Under the pieces are notes generated by a model. It was not told where the DNA came from. It made no database searches and saw only the letters and a program-made list of their open reading frames with translations. A program made the translations under genes and the position numbers. From the NCBI GenBank assembly GCA_018383815.1, contig JAHAWU010000006.1:1-53050 (forward strand): DNA of 53,050 nt, in the 5' to 3' direction. The stretch comes from Candidatus Jordarchaeia archaeon (GTDB taxonomy: Archaea; Asgardarchaeota; Jordiarchaeia; Jordiarchaeales; Jordiarchaeaceae). Shown piece after piece: positions 18,423 through 27,441 of the stretch (the first letter of the stretch is position 1; each line of letters starts with the position of its first letter).

Positions 18423-20003
18423 TTAGTGGGTTTCTCCTCTGTTTAGGGTTTGGTAGACTTCTTTTAGTTTGGGGTAGATTCCTTCGAATACGTTGTACAT
18501 TTCGTCGTATATTGGTTTTAGGTTTTCGTTTGGGTAGTAGTCTTTTTCTATTTTGATGACTTTGTCTACGGCGGTTTCAAAGTCCGGGTATATTTCTAGT
18601 CCTACCATGGATATTATGGCGATTCCCAGCGCTGCGACGTGGCGGGGTTCTTTGAGGGGGCGGATTCTTTTGTTCAGGACATCTGCGAATATTTGCATCC
18701 AGAGTGGGCTTACCGCTCCTCCTCCGCAGGCGTTTAGGGATTGGATTTGGGGTTTGGGCTGGTTTGGGTCTAGGACTCCTCGGTCGAGGATTTTTTGTAT
18801 GTTTTTTGTTATCCACCTGATGTGGTAGGCTACTCCTTCTAGTATGGCTCTGGCTATTTCTGGTCTGCCGTGGTGGAAGCTTAGGTTGATGAAGCCTCCT
18901 CTTACCATGGTGTCTTGTATGGGGGCTCTTTCTCCAAGCATCCAGGGTAGGAAGATTAGCTTTTTGGCGCCGGGTCCTACCGATGCTGCTTCTTCGTTTA
19001 TGACGTCGTAGGGGTCGCATCCTTTCCCCATGGCCATTAGGCATTCTAGGCCTCCCAGGTTGTCTTTGAACCATTTGAATGGGGCTGCGACGCTTTCCAT
19101 TTCGCCGATGAGCATGAATTTGCCTGGGACTCCGGAGTATATGGCGGCTATGCCTGTGTCGGGGTCGGCTGTGAAGTTGTCGACTGTTACTGAGACCCAG
19201 CCAGATGTGCCGAGGTAGAGATGTCCTTCATTTGTTCGTATTGCGCCGGAGCCTACGTGGGTGGCGGGGGCATCGCCTGCGCCGCAGATTACGGGTGTTT
19301 CTGTGGTGAGTCCTAGTTGTTGTGCGGCTTCTTTTGTTAGTGTTCCTACGATGTCTGTGGTTTTTACGACTTCGCAGAGTTTGTCTCTTGATAGTCCTAC
19401 TCCCTGTATTAGTTCGTCGACCCAGACGTGGTTTTGGATGTGGAAGAGTCCGAAGAGGAGTGCGGTGCTCCAGTCGGTGTAGAAGTCGCCTACGAGTTGG
19501 CGTATTACGTAGTCTTTAACGTCGCACCATTTGTAGGCTTTTTGGAATATCTTTGGTTCGTTGTCGCGGATCCACCAGATTTTAGGGATGACGTCTTTTG
19601 CTGTGGTCATTGGTAGGTTTCCGAAGTCTAGTAGTTGGCTTATGGGGTCGAATTTGGCTTCGAACTCGTCGGATTGTTTTTCGCTTCTTGAGTCGAGCCA
19701 GATCATTGCGGGTCTGAGGGCGTTTCCGTCTTTATCTACGGGTATTGCGCTCATCATTTGGGCGTCTAAGCTTATTCCAATCACATCTTGGGGGTCTGCT
19801 TTGGTCTTTTTTAGGAGTTCTCGGGTTGTTTCCACCACTGCTATCCAGTACTGTTTTGGGTCTTGTTCTGCCCATCCTGGCTTGGGATAGTTCACATCGT
19901 AATTTTTCTCGGCTACCCCTAATATTTTGCCAGATGTACTTACTAGGGCCGCTTTGTTACCGGATGTGCCAACATCGTGTGTTAGTATGCATTGTTCTCC
20001 CAA
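18423..20003 (-). CDS. FGGY-family sugar kinase, xylulokinase-like
   Basis: A carbohydrate kinase of about 526 residues that phosphorylates a sugar or polyol with ATP. It shows the N-terminal phosphate-binding turn D-V-G-T-S-G-N-K, the substrate region W-L-D-S-R near residue 104, the catalytic-base segment I-C-G-A-G-D-A near residue 245, and the second nucleotide loop L-G-T-S-G-W near residue 265. The length fits xylulokinase-like members, but the substrate cannot be fixed by eye. The frame is open from TTG 20042; GGGAGGT inside that extension sits seven bases before TTG 20003, the likely start. The coding strand is A/C-rich. A D-lyxose isomerase-like gene at 38.3-39.0 kb could supply D-xylulose. 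Confidence 0.82.
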   Translation of the reverse strand: MGEQCILTHDVGTSGNKAALVSTSGKILGVAEKNYDVNYPKPGWAEQDPKQYWIAVVETTRELLKKTKADPQDVIGISLDAQMMSAIPVDKDGNALRPAMIWLDSRSEKQSDEFEAKFDPISQLLDFGNLPMTTAKDVIPKIWWIRDNEPKIFQKAYKWCDVKDYVIRQLVGDFYTDWSTALLFGLFHIQNHVWVDELIQGVGLSRDKLCEVVKTTDIVGTLTKEAAQQLGLTTETPVICGAGDAPATHVGSGAIRTNEGHLYLGTSGWVSVTVDNFTADPDTGIAAIYSGVPGKFMLIGEMESVAAPFKWFKDNLGGLECLMAMGKGCDPYDVINEEAASVGPGAKKLIFLPWMLGERAPIQDTMVRGGFINLSFHHGRPEIARAILEGVAYHIRWITKNIQKILDRGVLDPNQPKPQIQSLNACGGGAVSPLWMQIFADVLNKRIRPLKEPRHVAALGIAIISMVGLEIYPDFETAVDKVIKIEKDYYPNENLKPIYDEMYNVFEGIYPKLKEVYQTLNRGETH

Positions 20004-20100
20004 CTCTTTAACCTCCCATATTTTAGAGACAAAATTTCTCAATTTTTATGAGTCTTTATCAAACTTCTTTCTTAAATAGTTTCTTAATTGTATTTTGGGA

Positions 20101-20112
20101 ATATAAATAGAT
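20101..20112 (-). promoter_or_regulatory. TATA-like element for the FGGY kinase gene
   Basis: On the minus strand this reads roughly CTATTTATATTC. It lies about 100 bases before TTG 20003 and 60 before the alternative start at 20042. It is a reasonable archaeal TATA box, but its distance from the preferred start implies a long leader. Confidence 0.35.
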
Positions 20113-20150
20113 TTTCAAGCTGTTTAGGACAATTGGAGGTAAGGGCCCCA

Positions 20151-20325
20151 CTTTGTTAATCTATGCATTACCCATAAGTGCTGCGAGTAATTGTCTTCCC
20201 TCTAAGTTTATATAAAATATGCATATTTTCCCTCTCCTTGCTAAAAAAACATCACACATACATACGCCACAAAATTAGCAAAAAATTACCCATAGTAATT
20301 GTGGGTAATGCATAGCTTTGTTAAT
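20151..20325. repeat. Paired inverted and direct repeats in the kinase upstream region
   Basis: CTATGCATTACCCATAA (20161-20177) recurs inverted as TTGTGGGTAATGCATAG (20299-20315), 16 of 17 bases matching. The right copy overlaps a local palindrome ATTACCCA/TGGGTAAT (20285-20292 and 20302-20309). CTTTGTTAAT is directly repeated at 20151-20160 and 20316-20325. The 320-base gap between the kinase and the aminotransferase gene holds nothing else. This could be paired operator sites or the ends of a small inserted element. Confidence 0.5.
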
Positions 20326-20362
20326 GGGAGGAAATCAAAAAAGGAAGGGGGTTTAGGGATTT

Positions 20363-21751
20363 TTAGGCTTTTATGAGGGGTGTAACTGTCTGTAGGCATT
20401 CTTCGAAAATTTCTAGGGCGCGGTCAACCTGTTCTCGAGTAATTACTAGTGGGGGTTTAATGGTTAGGGTGTTTCTATAAAAGTCTCCATGTATGGTTAT
20501 CACTGGTTGGCTCAAGTCCAGTATTAATCCCCTTTTGAGGGCTTCATTCACGAATTCTTCTGCTGCGGTGTTTGCGGGAACTTTTGTTTTAGGGTCCTTT
20601 ACGAGTTCTACCCCCTGAAACAGCCCAATGCCCCGCACATCACCCATTATGGGGTATTTCTCCTGTAGCTCTAGGAATCTTTTCATTAGGTACCTTCCCA
20701 TTTCTTCAGCTCTCTTGGGTAAATCCAGTTTTTCTATGAGCATCAGGTTTACCAGCGCGGCGGCGTAACAGACGGGGTTTGCGCTGAAGGTACTGTGCTG
20801 CTCTGCGGGGGTGAACATGCCCAACTTCTCGCTGGCCAGTGTTGCGCCCATGGGGAATCCGCCCCCCAGAGCCTTAGTGAGGGCCATGATGTCGGGAATT
20901 GTCTTATAGTACTCGGCTGCAAACATTGTGCCTATTCTGCCGAACGCGGTTTGGGACTCGTCGAAGATAAGTAGGAGATTGTTCTTGTCACAAATTTCTC
21001 TGACTCCCTTTATGAACTCGGGGGGAGCGGGCACTTCACCCATTGGTCCCTGGATGGGTTCCAAGAGCACGCCTATGGGTAATCCTTGGCAACCGTAGTC
21101 TATTGTTTTTTGGAGCATGGTTAGGCACAGATTTCCGCATTCGGAGATGTCCTTTTCGCCGAAGGGACATCGGTAGCAGTAGGGGAAGGGGGATTTAACA
21201 AAGTGTTCCCTTCCGAAGCCGCGGTATCGAACTACTAGGGGCATGTAGTGTGTGGGAGCCATCATGGCGAGGGTGTTGCCGTGGTATCCGCCCCACATGG
21301 TTATGAAAATATCTTGGTCCGCGGGTCTATTCACCATAGCCAATTTTAGGGCCACTTCGACTGCCACAGAGCCCCCCTGAGTGTTTAAAACGACATTTTT
21401 CAGGTTGCCTGGGGCTATTTCTGAAAGTTTGTTGACGAGTTTTATGCGGGGAATCGTCTGAAACTGGTTGCGGGCGTGAGATAAACGCTTCATCTGCTCC
21501 ATGGCAGCAAACATTACGTCCTGCTGGATGTAGCCTATTCCCAGAGTCCAAGCTTGAGAGGTAAAATCAATGTATTCGTTACCCTTGGAATCCTTAACTC
21601 TCGCCTCACCAGGTATACCCTGATAAAGAATAACGTCTTTTGAGGGAACAAGCTCGTGCTTATGACAGTTCTGTAGCTCCTCATCGGTCACTTCGGACAG
21701 TAAATCAATGATTTCCTGCTCTGTGAAATATTTCGGCTTTATGTCAGCCAC
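20363..21751 (-). CDS. Class III PLP-dependent aminotransferase
   Basis: A 462-residue aminotransferase of the ornithine/4-aminobutyrate fold type, moving amino groups between an amine or amino acid and a 2-oxo acid. The PLP aspartate sits in L-L-I-F-D-E-S-Q-T near residue 262 and the Schiff-base lysine in A-L-T-K-A-L-G-G-G near residue 290. A Cys-rich insert, C-Y-R-C-P-F-G...C-G-N-L-C near residue 190, matches archaeal and related members, some of which are amino-acid racemases. The start is GTG behind GGTGGTG. It lies downstream of the activase and dehydratase-type genes on the same strand, so it may feed an amino-acid fermentation route. The substrate is unknown. Confidence 0.85.
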   Translation of the reverse strand: MADIKPKYFTEQEIIDLLSEVTDEELQNCHKHELVPSKDVILYQGIPGEARVKDSKGNEYIDFTSQAWTLGIGYIQQDVMFAAMEQMKRLSHARNQFQTIPRIKLVNKLSEIAPGNLKNVVLNTQGGSVAVEVALKLAMVNRPADQDIFITMWGGYHGNTLAMMAPTHYMPLVVRYRGFGREHFVKSPFPYCYRCPFGEKDISECGNLCLTMLQKTIDYGCQGLPIGVLLEPIQGPMGEVPAPPEFIKGVREICDKNNLLLIFDESQTAFGRIGTMFAAEYYKTIPDIMALTKALGGGFPMGATLASEKLGMFTPAEQHSTFSANPVCYAAALVNLMLIEKLDLPKRAEEMGRYLMKRFLELQEKYPIMGDVRGIGLFQGVELVKDPKTKVPANTAAEEFVNEALKRGLILDLSQPVITIHGDFYRNTLTIKPPLVITREQVDRALEIFEECLQTVTPLIKA

Positions 21752-21907
21752 TTCTCAACACCACCAACAATCTTAACAAGTCGATTTTCTTCACATTTCA
21801 GAATTTTTTAATCAGTAATCCTTTGTGTGTGATACCTGTTAAATTCTATGTTTTATGGATGTATAAAAGTATCTGAAATTTTACCCCTCTTTGATGGTTT
21901 TTTCAAA

Positions 21908-22684
21908 CTATTTTGCTGCTTTTTCTTGGGCTATTATAGCTGCGCCTAAGGCTCCCACTATTTGTGGTTCTTCGGGCACCAGAATTTTGAACCCCACCTT
22001 CTCCTCCAGGGCTCTTATAACACCCTTATTTTTGGCTACTCCCCCACTCATAACTAAATCCTTTTCAATTTTCACCCTGCTGGCCATACCAAAAACTCTG
22101 CTAGCAATCGCGTCATGTATTCCTGCAATGATATCCACTTTGGGGGTTCCCTTAGAGATTTGTGAAATCACCTCAGACTCCGCAAAAACTGTGCATATGC
22201 TACTGATCTTTGCCCTATTTTTAGATTGAAGAGAGAGGTCTCCCAGATCCTCTAATTTCACCTCTAGAGCCTTAGCCATAACCTCCAGAAATCTCCCCGT
22301 CCCAGCAGCACACCTATCATTCATAGCAAAGTCCACCACCTTGCCTTTCTCGCCTAGCTTGATAGCCTTACTGTCCTGCCCTCCAATGTCTATTACTGTT
22401 TTTGCAGTGGGAAAAAGTGAATAAGCCCCTTTAGCGTGGCAGGAAATCTCAGTAACCTGCATATCTGCGAAGGGGACACTCAAACGACCGTAACCTGTGG
22501 CAACTATAAATTCAACATTTTTCAAGCCAAGTCCGGCTTTGCTTAGGGTGGCATCCATAACTTTCTGTGCAGTTTCCCTACTATCTGACCCCGAGGGAAT
22601 AATAGTGAAAGCTAACACTTTCCCATCTTTCAAAATGACCGATTTTGCAGTAAGCGCCCCAACATCGATTCCAGCAACATACAT
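21908..22684 (-). CDS. ATP-dependent activase of 2-hydroxyacyl-CoA dehydratase / benzoyl-CoA reductase type
   Basis: A 258-residue activator of the BcrA/BadF/HgdC family. It carries one [4Fe-4S] cluster per dimer and uses ATP to push a low-potential electron into its dehydratase or reductase partner. It shows the ASKHA phosphate loop G-I-D-V-G-A-L-T, the second loop V-I-D-I-G-G-Q-D-S near residue 100, and cluster cysteines C125 in N-D-R-C-A-A-G-T-G and C164 in S-S-I-C-T-V-F, matching the spacing in characterised HgdC. The frame extends to 22732, but ATG 22684 matches the family opening. It follows the two larger subunit genes, as in known operons. Confidence 0.92.
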   Translation of the reverse strand: MYVAGIDVGALTAKSVILKDGKVLAFTIIPSGSDSRETAQKVMDATLSKAGLGLKNVEFIVATGYGRLSVPFADMQVTEISCHAKGAYSLFPTAKTVIDIGGQDSKAIKLGEKGKVVDFAMNDRCAAGTGRFLEVMAKALEVKLEDLGDLSLQSKNRAKISSICTVFAESEVISQISKGTPKVDIIAGIHDAIASRVFGMASRVKIEKDLVMSGGVAKNKGVIRALEEKVGFKILVPEEPQIVGALGAAIIAQEKAAK

Positions 22685-22750
22685 AACAGCTACCACAACA
22701 TCCCAAATGGTTAATGTAACCGAGTGGCTCAACGCAGTAGAGGAATCAAT

Positions 22751-23950
22751 CTATCTCTTCTCTAATAGTTCCATGAAGGCGTCGATTCTGGTCTTAATTT
22801 GGGCGTCGGAGTAGGCTCTTCCATCACAGTGGTCTCCTTCTAGTATTAGTGAGGGTATTCCAAGTTCCTCCATCAAGATGTCTTTTAGTTCATATTGTAG
22901 CAGTGATAAAAATTTACAGCTTCTGTTGGAGTGCATTACGGCTCCGTCCACCCTATACTGTTTACAAAGCTCAACCATGGACCAGGCCCTATTGTTCAGC
23001 TCTATGAATGGGGTAAGGTACTTCTTGGCTAGAGATTCTAATGGTTTTTGAGGGTCTAGGCGTCCACTCCAAACCATAGTGTAACCTTCAAATACAAAAA
23101 CCGCCCCATACTTTTGAAAATAGTTTGCTAATCCCACATTATACCACATAACGATGTTGTCCCAAGTTAGACGGAACCTCTCCACTGGCACAGTGCCAAT
23201 CTTGTTCTTGACTCTCTCCTTAACCTCATCCCTCAATCTCTCATAGAACTCTACAGCTGTACGGGTTCCAGGAAGAGTCACTATACCAAACATGCAGGAT
23301 AATATGTCGGCGGCTCCCACAGGGCAGGGAACATTTTTGCGCATTTCCATAATTTCGTCCCAGAGAGCACTCGCCCTATCAGACAGTCTAACCACTTCTG
23401 CGAGTTTATCATAGTCCATTTTTTTCCCTGTCTGCTCCTCCAAAAACGCTATCAACTCTTCAAGTTGGGCTAAGTAGTGGTCTATGTGGTACTCTTCCAC
23501 CTTATCGGTAATGTATGGGGCGTCTATTATGAAGAGGGGACAGTTAAATCTGCGGCTTAATACTTGCCACCACTTTATATGGGTCTTACAGAATTTCCTT
23601 GCAACAACTAAAAAGTCTGGAGGAGCAAGACCGCCAAAGGGAGCATCCTGAGAAAATGTCGTGCCTATGGTGTTTCTAGCATAAGAACACAAATCACGAG
23701 AGTATCCTAAACTTTCACATTTCTCAATAAATTTTGGTGCCACTTGGGTGACGGCGCATAGCGCAGAATAATTTTCAGGATACACCACCGCGATATCCAT
23801 GGCGTAGAGTAGTTCTACAGGATCGAACCCAGTCATCCAAGTTACAGGCTTACCCATCCTTTTGGCTTCGTGCGCACCCAGGTAGTGTTGGGAGGCTAGC
23901 TTAAAGACTTCTTTTGAAGTCTCCAGAGATTTTTTTCCTCTTTCTGCCAA
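22751..23950 (-). CDS. 2-hydroxyacyl-CoA dehydratase / benzoyl-CoA reductase-family subunit (first)
   Basis: A 399-residue protein of the HgdA/HgdB/BcrB-C superfamily (2-hydroxyglutaryl-CoA dehydratase D component). It keeps the family pattern: W-M-T-G-F-D-P-V-E-L-L-Y-A near residue 40, a middle helical part, and the C-terminal H-S-N-R-S-C-K-F near residue 343, where the Cys probably binds the cluster. Fewer cysteines are visible than in its neighbour, so it looks like the partner subunit of a heterodimer. The end, R-I-D-A-F-M-E-L-L, is typical. The start is TTG with GGTGG seven bases upstream. It lies 14 bases after the second subunit gene. The substrate (hydroxyacyl-CoA or an aromatic CoA) cannot be told. 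Confidence 0.88.
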   Translation of the reverse strand: MAERGKKSLETSKEVFKLASQHYLGAHEAKRMGKPVTWMTGFDPVELLYAMDIAVVYPENYSALCAVTQVAPKFIEKCESLGYSRDLCSYARNTIGTTFSQDAPFGGLAPPDFLVVARKFCKTHIKWWQVLSRRFNCPLFIIDAPYITDKVEEYHIDHYLAQLEELIAFLEEQTGKKMDYDKLAEVVRLSDRASALWDEIMEMRKNVPCPVGAADILSCMFGIVTLPGTRTAVEFYERLRDEVKERVKNKIGTVPVERFRLTWDNIVMWYNVGLANYFQKYGAVFVFEGYTMVWSGRLDPQKPLESLAKKYLTPFIELNNRAWSMVELCKQYRVDGAVMHSNRSCKFLSLLQYELKDILMEELGIPSLILEGDHCDGRAYSDAQIKTRIDAFMELLEKR

Positions 23951-23964
23951 TTTTCATCCACCAA

Positions 23965-25068
23965 TCATTGAATTGTTTCAAAAAAGGCTTCGATTCTCGT
24001 TTTAAGGGGACCTATGGGCGAGGTCACATGTTCAGTTTCAATGAGAAGTGTTGGTATTTCAACCTCCTTCAATCTATCCTCCATAAAGGGATAGTCGAAT
24101 AAGTGAGGATCACAAAACTTCTGTAAGACGAAGATGACCGCCTCAACTTTAAAGTCCTTTACAAGATTCATAATGTGTTCTAAACGTTTTTCGGGAGGAT
24201 AATTACAAGGACAGGGAATCCTCTCATAGTACCGGTCCGCAATGGCGACCAGGGGAGAAGTTTTTGGGTTAACCATATCCCAGAAGTAACGGGTTCCAGT
24301 GCAAAGATCATCGGTTACTATGAGTCCCCCGGCATCCTCAATCATTTTGAGTATTTCAGAGTCATAAATTACGCTGCCGGAGACAAGTATCCTTAAACCC
24401 GGCTCGGGCGCATCCTGCCTCTCTGAGATTTCATTCAGTAAGTTTTCAAGCAGGCGACTGTGCTCCTCCTTGGGAGCCAACATACTTGATCTAACTATGC
24501 TTAAGGCTTCAACCCCAGAAAGGGGGGGAGCCGAATTTTTTCTAAGCTCATAAACTTTCTTCAAAAGCTTTCTATTCTCATTATAAATCTCAATGGACTT
24601 CTCGAGGCGGTCCTCTGAAATCTCCCTTCCCAGAAACTTTTCCAGCGACACCCTAAAGCGAGCAGTTTCTTCACGAAAATATTTCCTTGAGGTCTCCCTT
24701 TTTGCACATAGGGGATCCACGAAGCCCACATAGGGTGTTTCAAGATCCTTCCTCCAAATATTGTAAAGAGAGACCATGGTATCACAAGTGTAGGAAAACA
24801 CCACCCCATCCAAATAATTGTAAACTCCCTTCAATCCCAGATCGTAGCAGCTGCGAGAGAAACAACACACATAGCTCGGCAAGTGAACATCTGCGAGGGT
24901 AATAGCATCGGAGCCACCCATCACCCTCACAGGTATAATTCCCGCAGCATGAATAATCTCCTCAGGAACATACGAGCAGAAGTAGCCAAAAATCTTCCTA
25001 CCACTATTTTTCCATCGCAACGCATTAACATGACGGTTAGTTACAAGGTCCTCAAAAACCTCAATCAT
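23965..25068 (-). CDS. 2-hydroxyacyl-CoA dehydratase / benzoyl-CoA reductase-family subunit (second)
   Basis: A 367-residue paralog of the following gene and its likely heterodimer partner. Three cysteines at family positions are visible: F-C-S-Y-V-P-E-E near residue 33, S-Y-T-C-D-T-M near residue 95 and K-F-C-D-P-H near residue 325, the usual [4Fe-4S] ligands. It ends with T-R-I-E-A-F-F-E. The frame is open to 25104, but ATG 25068 behind AAGGGATG is the better start. It is the first gene of an operon continuing with the second subunit, the activase and perhaps the aminotransferase. Such enzymes dehydrate 2-hydroxyacyl-CoA in amino-acid fermentation or reduce aromatic CoA esters. Confidence 0.88.
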   Translation of the reverse strand: MIEVFEDLVTNRHVNALRWKNSGRKIFGYFCSYVPEEIIHAAGIIPVRVMGGSDAITLADVHLPSYVCCFSRSCYDLGLKGVYNYLDGVVFSYTCDTMVSLYNIWRKDLETPYVGFVDPLCAKRETSRKYFREETARFRVSLEKFLGREISEDRLEKSIEIYNENRKLLKKVYELRKNSAPPLSGVEALSIVRSSMLAPKEEHSRLLENLLNEISERQDAPEPGLRILVSGSVIYDSEILKMIEDAGGLIVTDDLCTGTRYFWDMVNPKTSPLVAIADRYYERIPCPCNYPPEKRLEHIMNLVKDFKVEAVIFVLQKFCDPHLFDYPFMEDRLKEVEIPTLLIETEHVTSPIGPLKTRIEAFFETIQ

Positions 25069-25216
25069 GGGGCATCCCTTTAGATTAACAAAGAAAAGTA
25101 ACACACGAAAATCTTAAAACTTTCCCCTAATAGGCATATCAGATTAATAATAGGGTAAGTTTAATATACATGAAATGTCTGCTCCCAGCTTTAACAACCC
25201 TGGGTGAGCGATAAAG

Positions 25217-25813
25217 ATGTTGTTGGAAAAAAGGCTAAAAGTGTGGATAGAGGAGTTTGATGCCTATGCGGGACTTAAGCCTCCTCTATTCACAGACAGG
25301 CTGTCAAGGGATCCCAGCCTAGATGGAGCAATGGACATAGTGGGAAGAGAGGCGGAGGTCAACTGGCCTCTTTTGAAGAAGAAGTTGGAAGAAATGCGAA
25401 CAACCTACAAGAAATCTTCAGGTTACAGATTAATTCTACTCTTAATGCTTCTTGTGGTTGCCTCCGGTTTTATCTCCACATTTCTCACATTAGCCAGCAT
25501 CCACCAAACAGAAATGGAGTTTCCACTTTTAAGTGCCGTACCAATCCTACTTCTAGTAGTCTTAATTGTTTTTGGTGACTGGATAGTTTACATAAGGAAT
25601 ACGCGTCTAAATGTTAAACGTTTTGCATCCACAGCCCTAGAATCTAGAAAAATGGCACAAGCACTTATAAATAAGCTAGTAAATAGGACAGAGAAAAACC
25701 TCCGTCTAAAATTATACTACTCTAAATACCAGAACACCCTCGTAATCAGTAAACGCCTCACCTTCAACCCCATTATGACCAGGAAATATCTAGTGGAGCT
25801 AAGAAGAACCTAA
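25217..25813 (+). CDS. Small membrane protein of unknown function
   Basis: A 198-residue protein that I do not recognise. After a charged N-terminal 75 residues come two membrane helices: about 78-100 (L-I-L-L-L-M-L-L-V-V-A-S-G-F) and about 112-130 (A-V-P-I-L-L-L-V-V-L-I-V-F). The C-terminal 65 residues are basic and probably face the same side as the N-terminus. No catalytic motif stands out. It diverges from the dehydratase operon, with about 150 bases between starts. Toward its 3' end the coding strand becomes A/C-rich. Confidence 0.6.
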   Translation: MLLEKRLKVWIEEFDAYAGLKPPLFTDRLSRDPSLDGAMDIVGREAEVNWPLLKKKLEEMRTTYKKSSGYRLILLLMLLVVASGFISTFLTLASIHQTEMEFPLLSAVPILLLVVLIVFGDWIVYIRNTRLNVKRFASTALESRKMAQALINKLVNRTEKNLRLKLYYSKYQNTLVISKRLTFNPIMTRKYLVELRRT

Positions 25814-25920
25814 ATTAAGCACACAACATGAAAAAGCTTTTCCGGAACATCTTTCCACTTTAAACCTTTGAGAAAAGCGTATTATAAAATACTCATTTCC
25901 AACTTTTGGAGGAATGCCAA

Positions 25921-26082
25921 ATGACTGAAGAAATCCCAGAAAGCTTGTTCCAAAAATACCACGTAGCACTGGTAAAAGCCCTATATGGAAGCAGTAAAAC
26001 AAGTAGAAGAAGTCAAAAAGGCAACAGTAACGGGATCACAGAAGTTCAAAGTGGGACACTGCAAAATGCAAATAAAGCTTGA
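25921..26082 (+). CDS. Possible very small gene, perhaps frameshifted
   Basis: An ATG behind TTTTGGAGGAATG opens a 53-codon frame beginning M-T-E-E-I-P-E-S-L-F. After about 20 codons the neighbouring frame looks more protein-like (M-E-A-V-K-Q-V-E-E-V-K-K-A-T-V, ending at 26086). This suggests a tiny gene with a one-base shift near 25980. The good ribosome binding site is the main support. No family recognised; the rest of 25814-26133 holds nothing else I can name. Confidence 0.3.
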   Translation: MTEEIPESLFQKYHVALVKALYGSSKTSRRSQKGNSNGITEVQSGTLQNANKA

Positions 26083-26133
26083 ATGACAACAAAAACAGGT
26101 TCATAATTAACAATTTGGCATCAAAAAGATTTT

Positions 26134-27438
26134 CTATTTTTGTCGCTGTTTTTCAATTTTTGAAAGCAGAAGAGACAGAATCTCCTCGTCAGATCTACAG
26201 CCCCCGGGGAGCTCTAAAAACTTCTTAAGCCTTATTGGCACAGAATCCATTCTGTAGGCGGTTCCCTCAGCCTCTATACCGGTCATTGCGGCGGGAAGAA
26301 CTACATCGGCCATCTTGGTTGTGGGAGTTTCTAAACAATCAATTACCACCAAGGGTTTTCTAGCAATTTTTCGCGCTATAGGTAAAGGCATCATAGAGAT
26401 AGGGTCGGAAGCTACAACCAGCATCGCATCGAATTCATCACGCATAATAATTTCAGTTCCAGTGGTTTCCCCAGGATTAGAGTATATGTTTCCCCTGCTG
26501 GCGTCAATTCCGAACGGGTGACCGGTAAGCCACGTGGCCACTTGGTTAAATCCAACCATATTATAGTGTCCAGCCATGGGAATCGCTACAAAACGAGTGT
26601 AATCATTAAGTTCTTGAACCAATTTGTATAAAACTTCTATGTTGCGATACTTACCCCTACTCATAGAGAGCCCTAACCCCACAAAAATAACCCCGAACTG
26701 TCGAGTCTTCCAAGTCTGAATTACCTGATTTATGACTTTGACCGGAATACCTGCAACTTCTTTATCCCTAATGTTTTTACCCTTAAGAACCATTCTCATC
26801 GCAGAAATAAGCTCATAGTCCTTATTGGGCTCCACCTCGAGAATTTGGTTAGCTACCTTGCCAGTACGAGACTTACGCACATCAACTATAACAAGCTGTT
26901 TCTGCTCGTAACCCATCTGAGTATAGATTCCACGGGGAATTATGGTATACCTGCTCATGTGGCGGGGATGACTGTGGCTAGGATCACTGCCCCAGTAAAC
27001 TATTAAATCCGCACGATTTTTGACTTCCCCCAAGGTAGCAGTTCTAAAACCAGCTTCCCTCCCCGCTAAGATACTAGAACCGTGACATATGGAAGAAGTG
27101 CTGTCAATAACCCCACCTAAACGCTGGGCTAAAAGGATCCCCAGGCGCTGGGCCTCAACACTTGCAGAACTCCAACCCCACAGGAGTGGGCGCTCCGCCC
27201 CAGAAAGAATTTCAGCCGCATGGCTCAAAGCATCCTCAAAAGAGGCCTTCACCAATTTTCCATTCTTTTTAGTTAGTGGTGAAGTTAAACGAGAATTGCT
27301 ATGAGCTCTACGCAGAGTCCACTCTCCCCGAGCACAGGTATGAAGTGTGGAAACAATTTTGCCCCCCTCAACCTTAACTTCAACGTCATCACAGAGAAGA
27401 CCACACCCCACACACACAGTTGGAACAAAATTTGCCAT
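26134..27438 (-). CDS. fwdB: Formylmethanofuran dehydrogenase subunit B (Mo/W catalytic subunit)
   Basis: A 434-residue protein, the usual length of FwdB/FmdB. This subunit holds the molybdopterin-Mo/W centre that interconverts CO2 and a formyl group, with FwdA transferring it to methanofuran. The N-terminal [4Fe-4S] motif is C-V-G-C-G-L-L-C with a fourth Cys at residue 35. The metal ligand is C118 in S-I-C-H-G, the same residue number as the tungsten-binding Cys of the studied methanogen enzyme, so it is the Cys rather than the selenocysteine form. Its start lies three bases after an Fe-S protein gene. Genes for FwdA, FwdC and FwdD are not in the window. Confidence 0.9.
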   Translation of the reverse strand: MANFVPTVCVGCGLLCDDVEVKVEGGKIVSTLHTCARGEWTLRRAHSNSRLTSPLTKKNGKLVKASFEDALSHAAEILSGAERPLLWGWSSASVEAQRLGILLAQRLGGVIDSTSSICHGSSILAGREAGFRTATLGEVKNRADLIVYWGSDPSHSHPRHMSRYTIIPRGIYTQMGYEQKQLVIVDVRKSRTGKVANQILEVEPNKDYELISAMRMVLKGKNIRDKEVAGIPVKVINQVIQTWKTRQFGVIFVGLGLSMSRGKYRNIEVLYKLVQELNDYTRFVAIPMAGHYNMVGFNQVATWLTGHPFGIDASRGNIYSNPGETTGTEIIMRDEFDAMLVVASDPISMMPLPIARKIARKPLVVIDCLETPTTKMADVVLPAAMTGIEAEGTAYRMDSVPIRLKKFLELPGGCRSDEEILSLLLSKIEKQRQK

Positions 27439-27441
27439 AGA

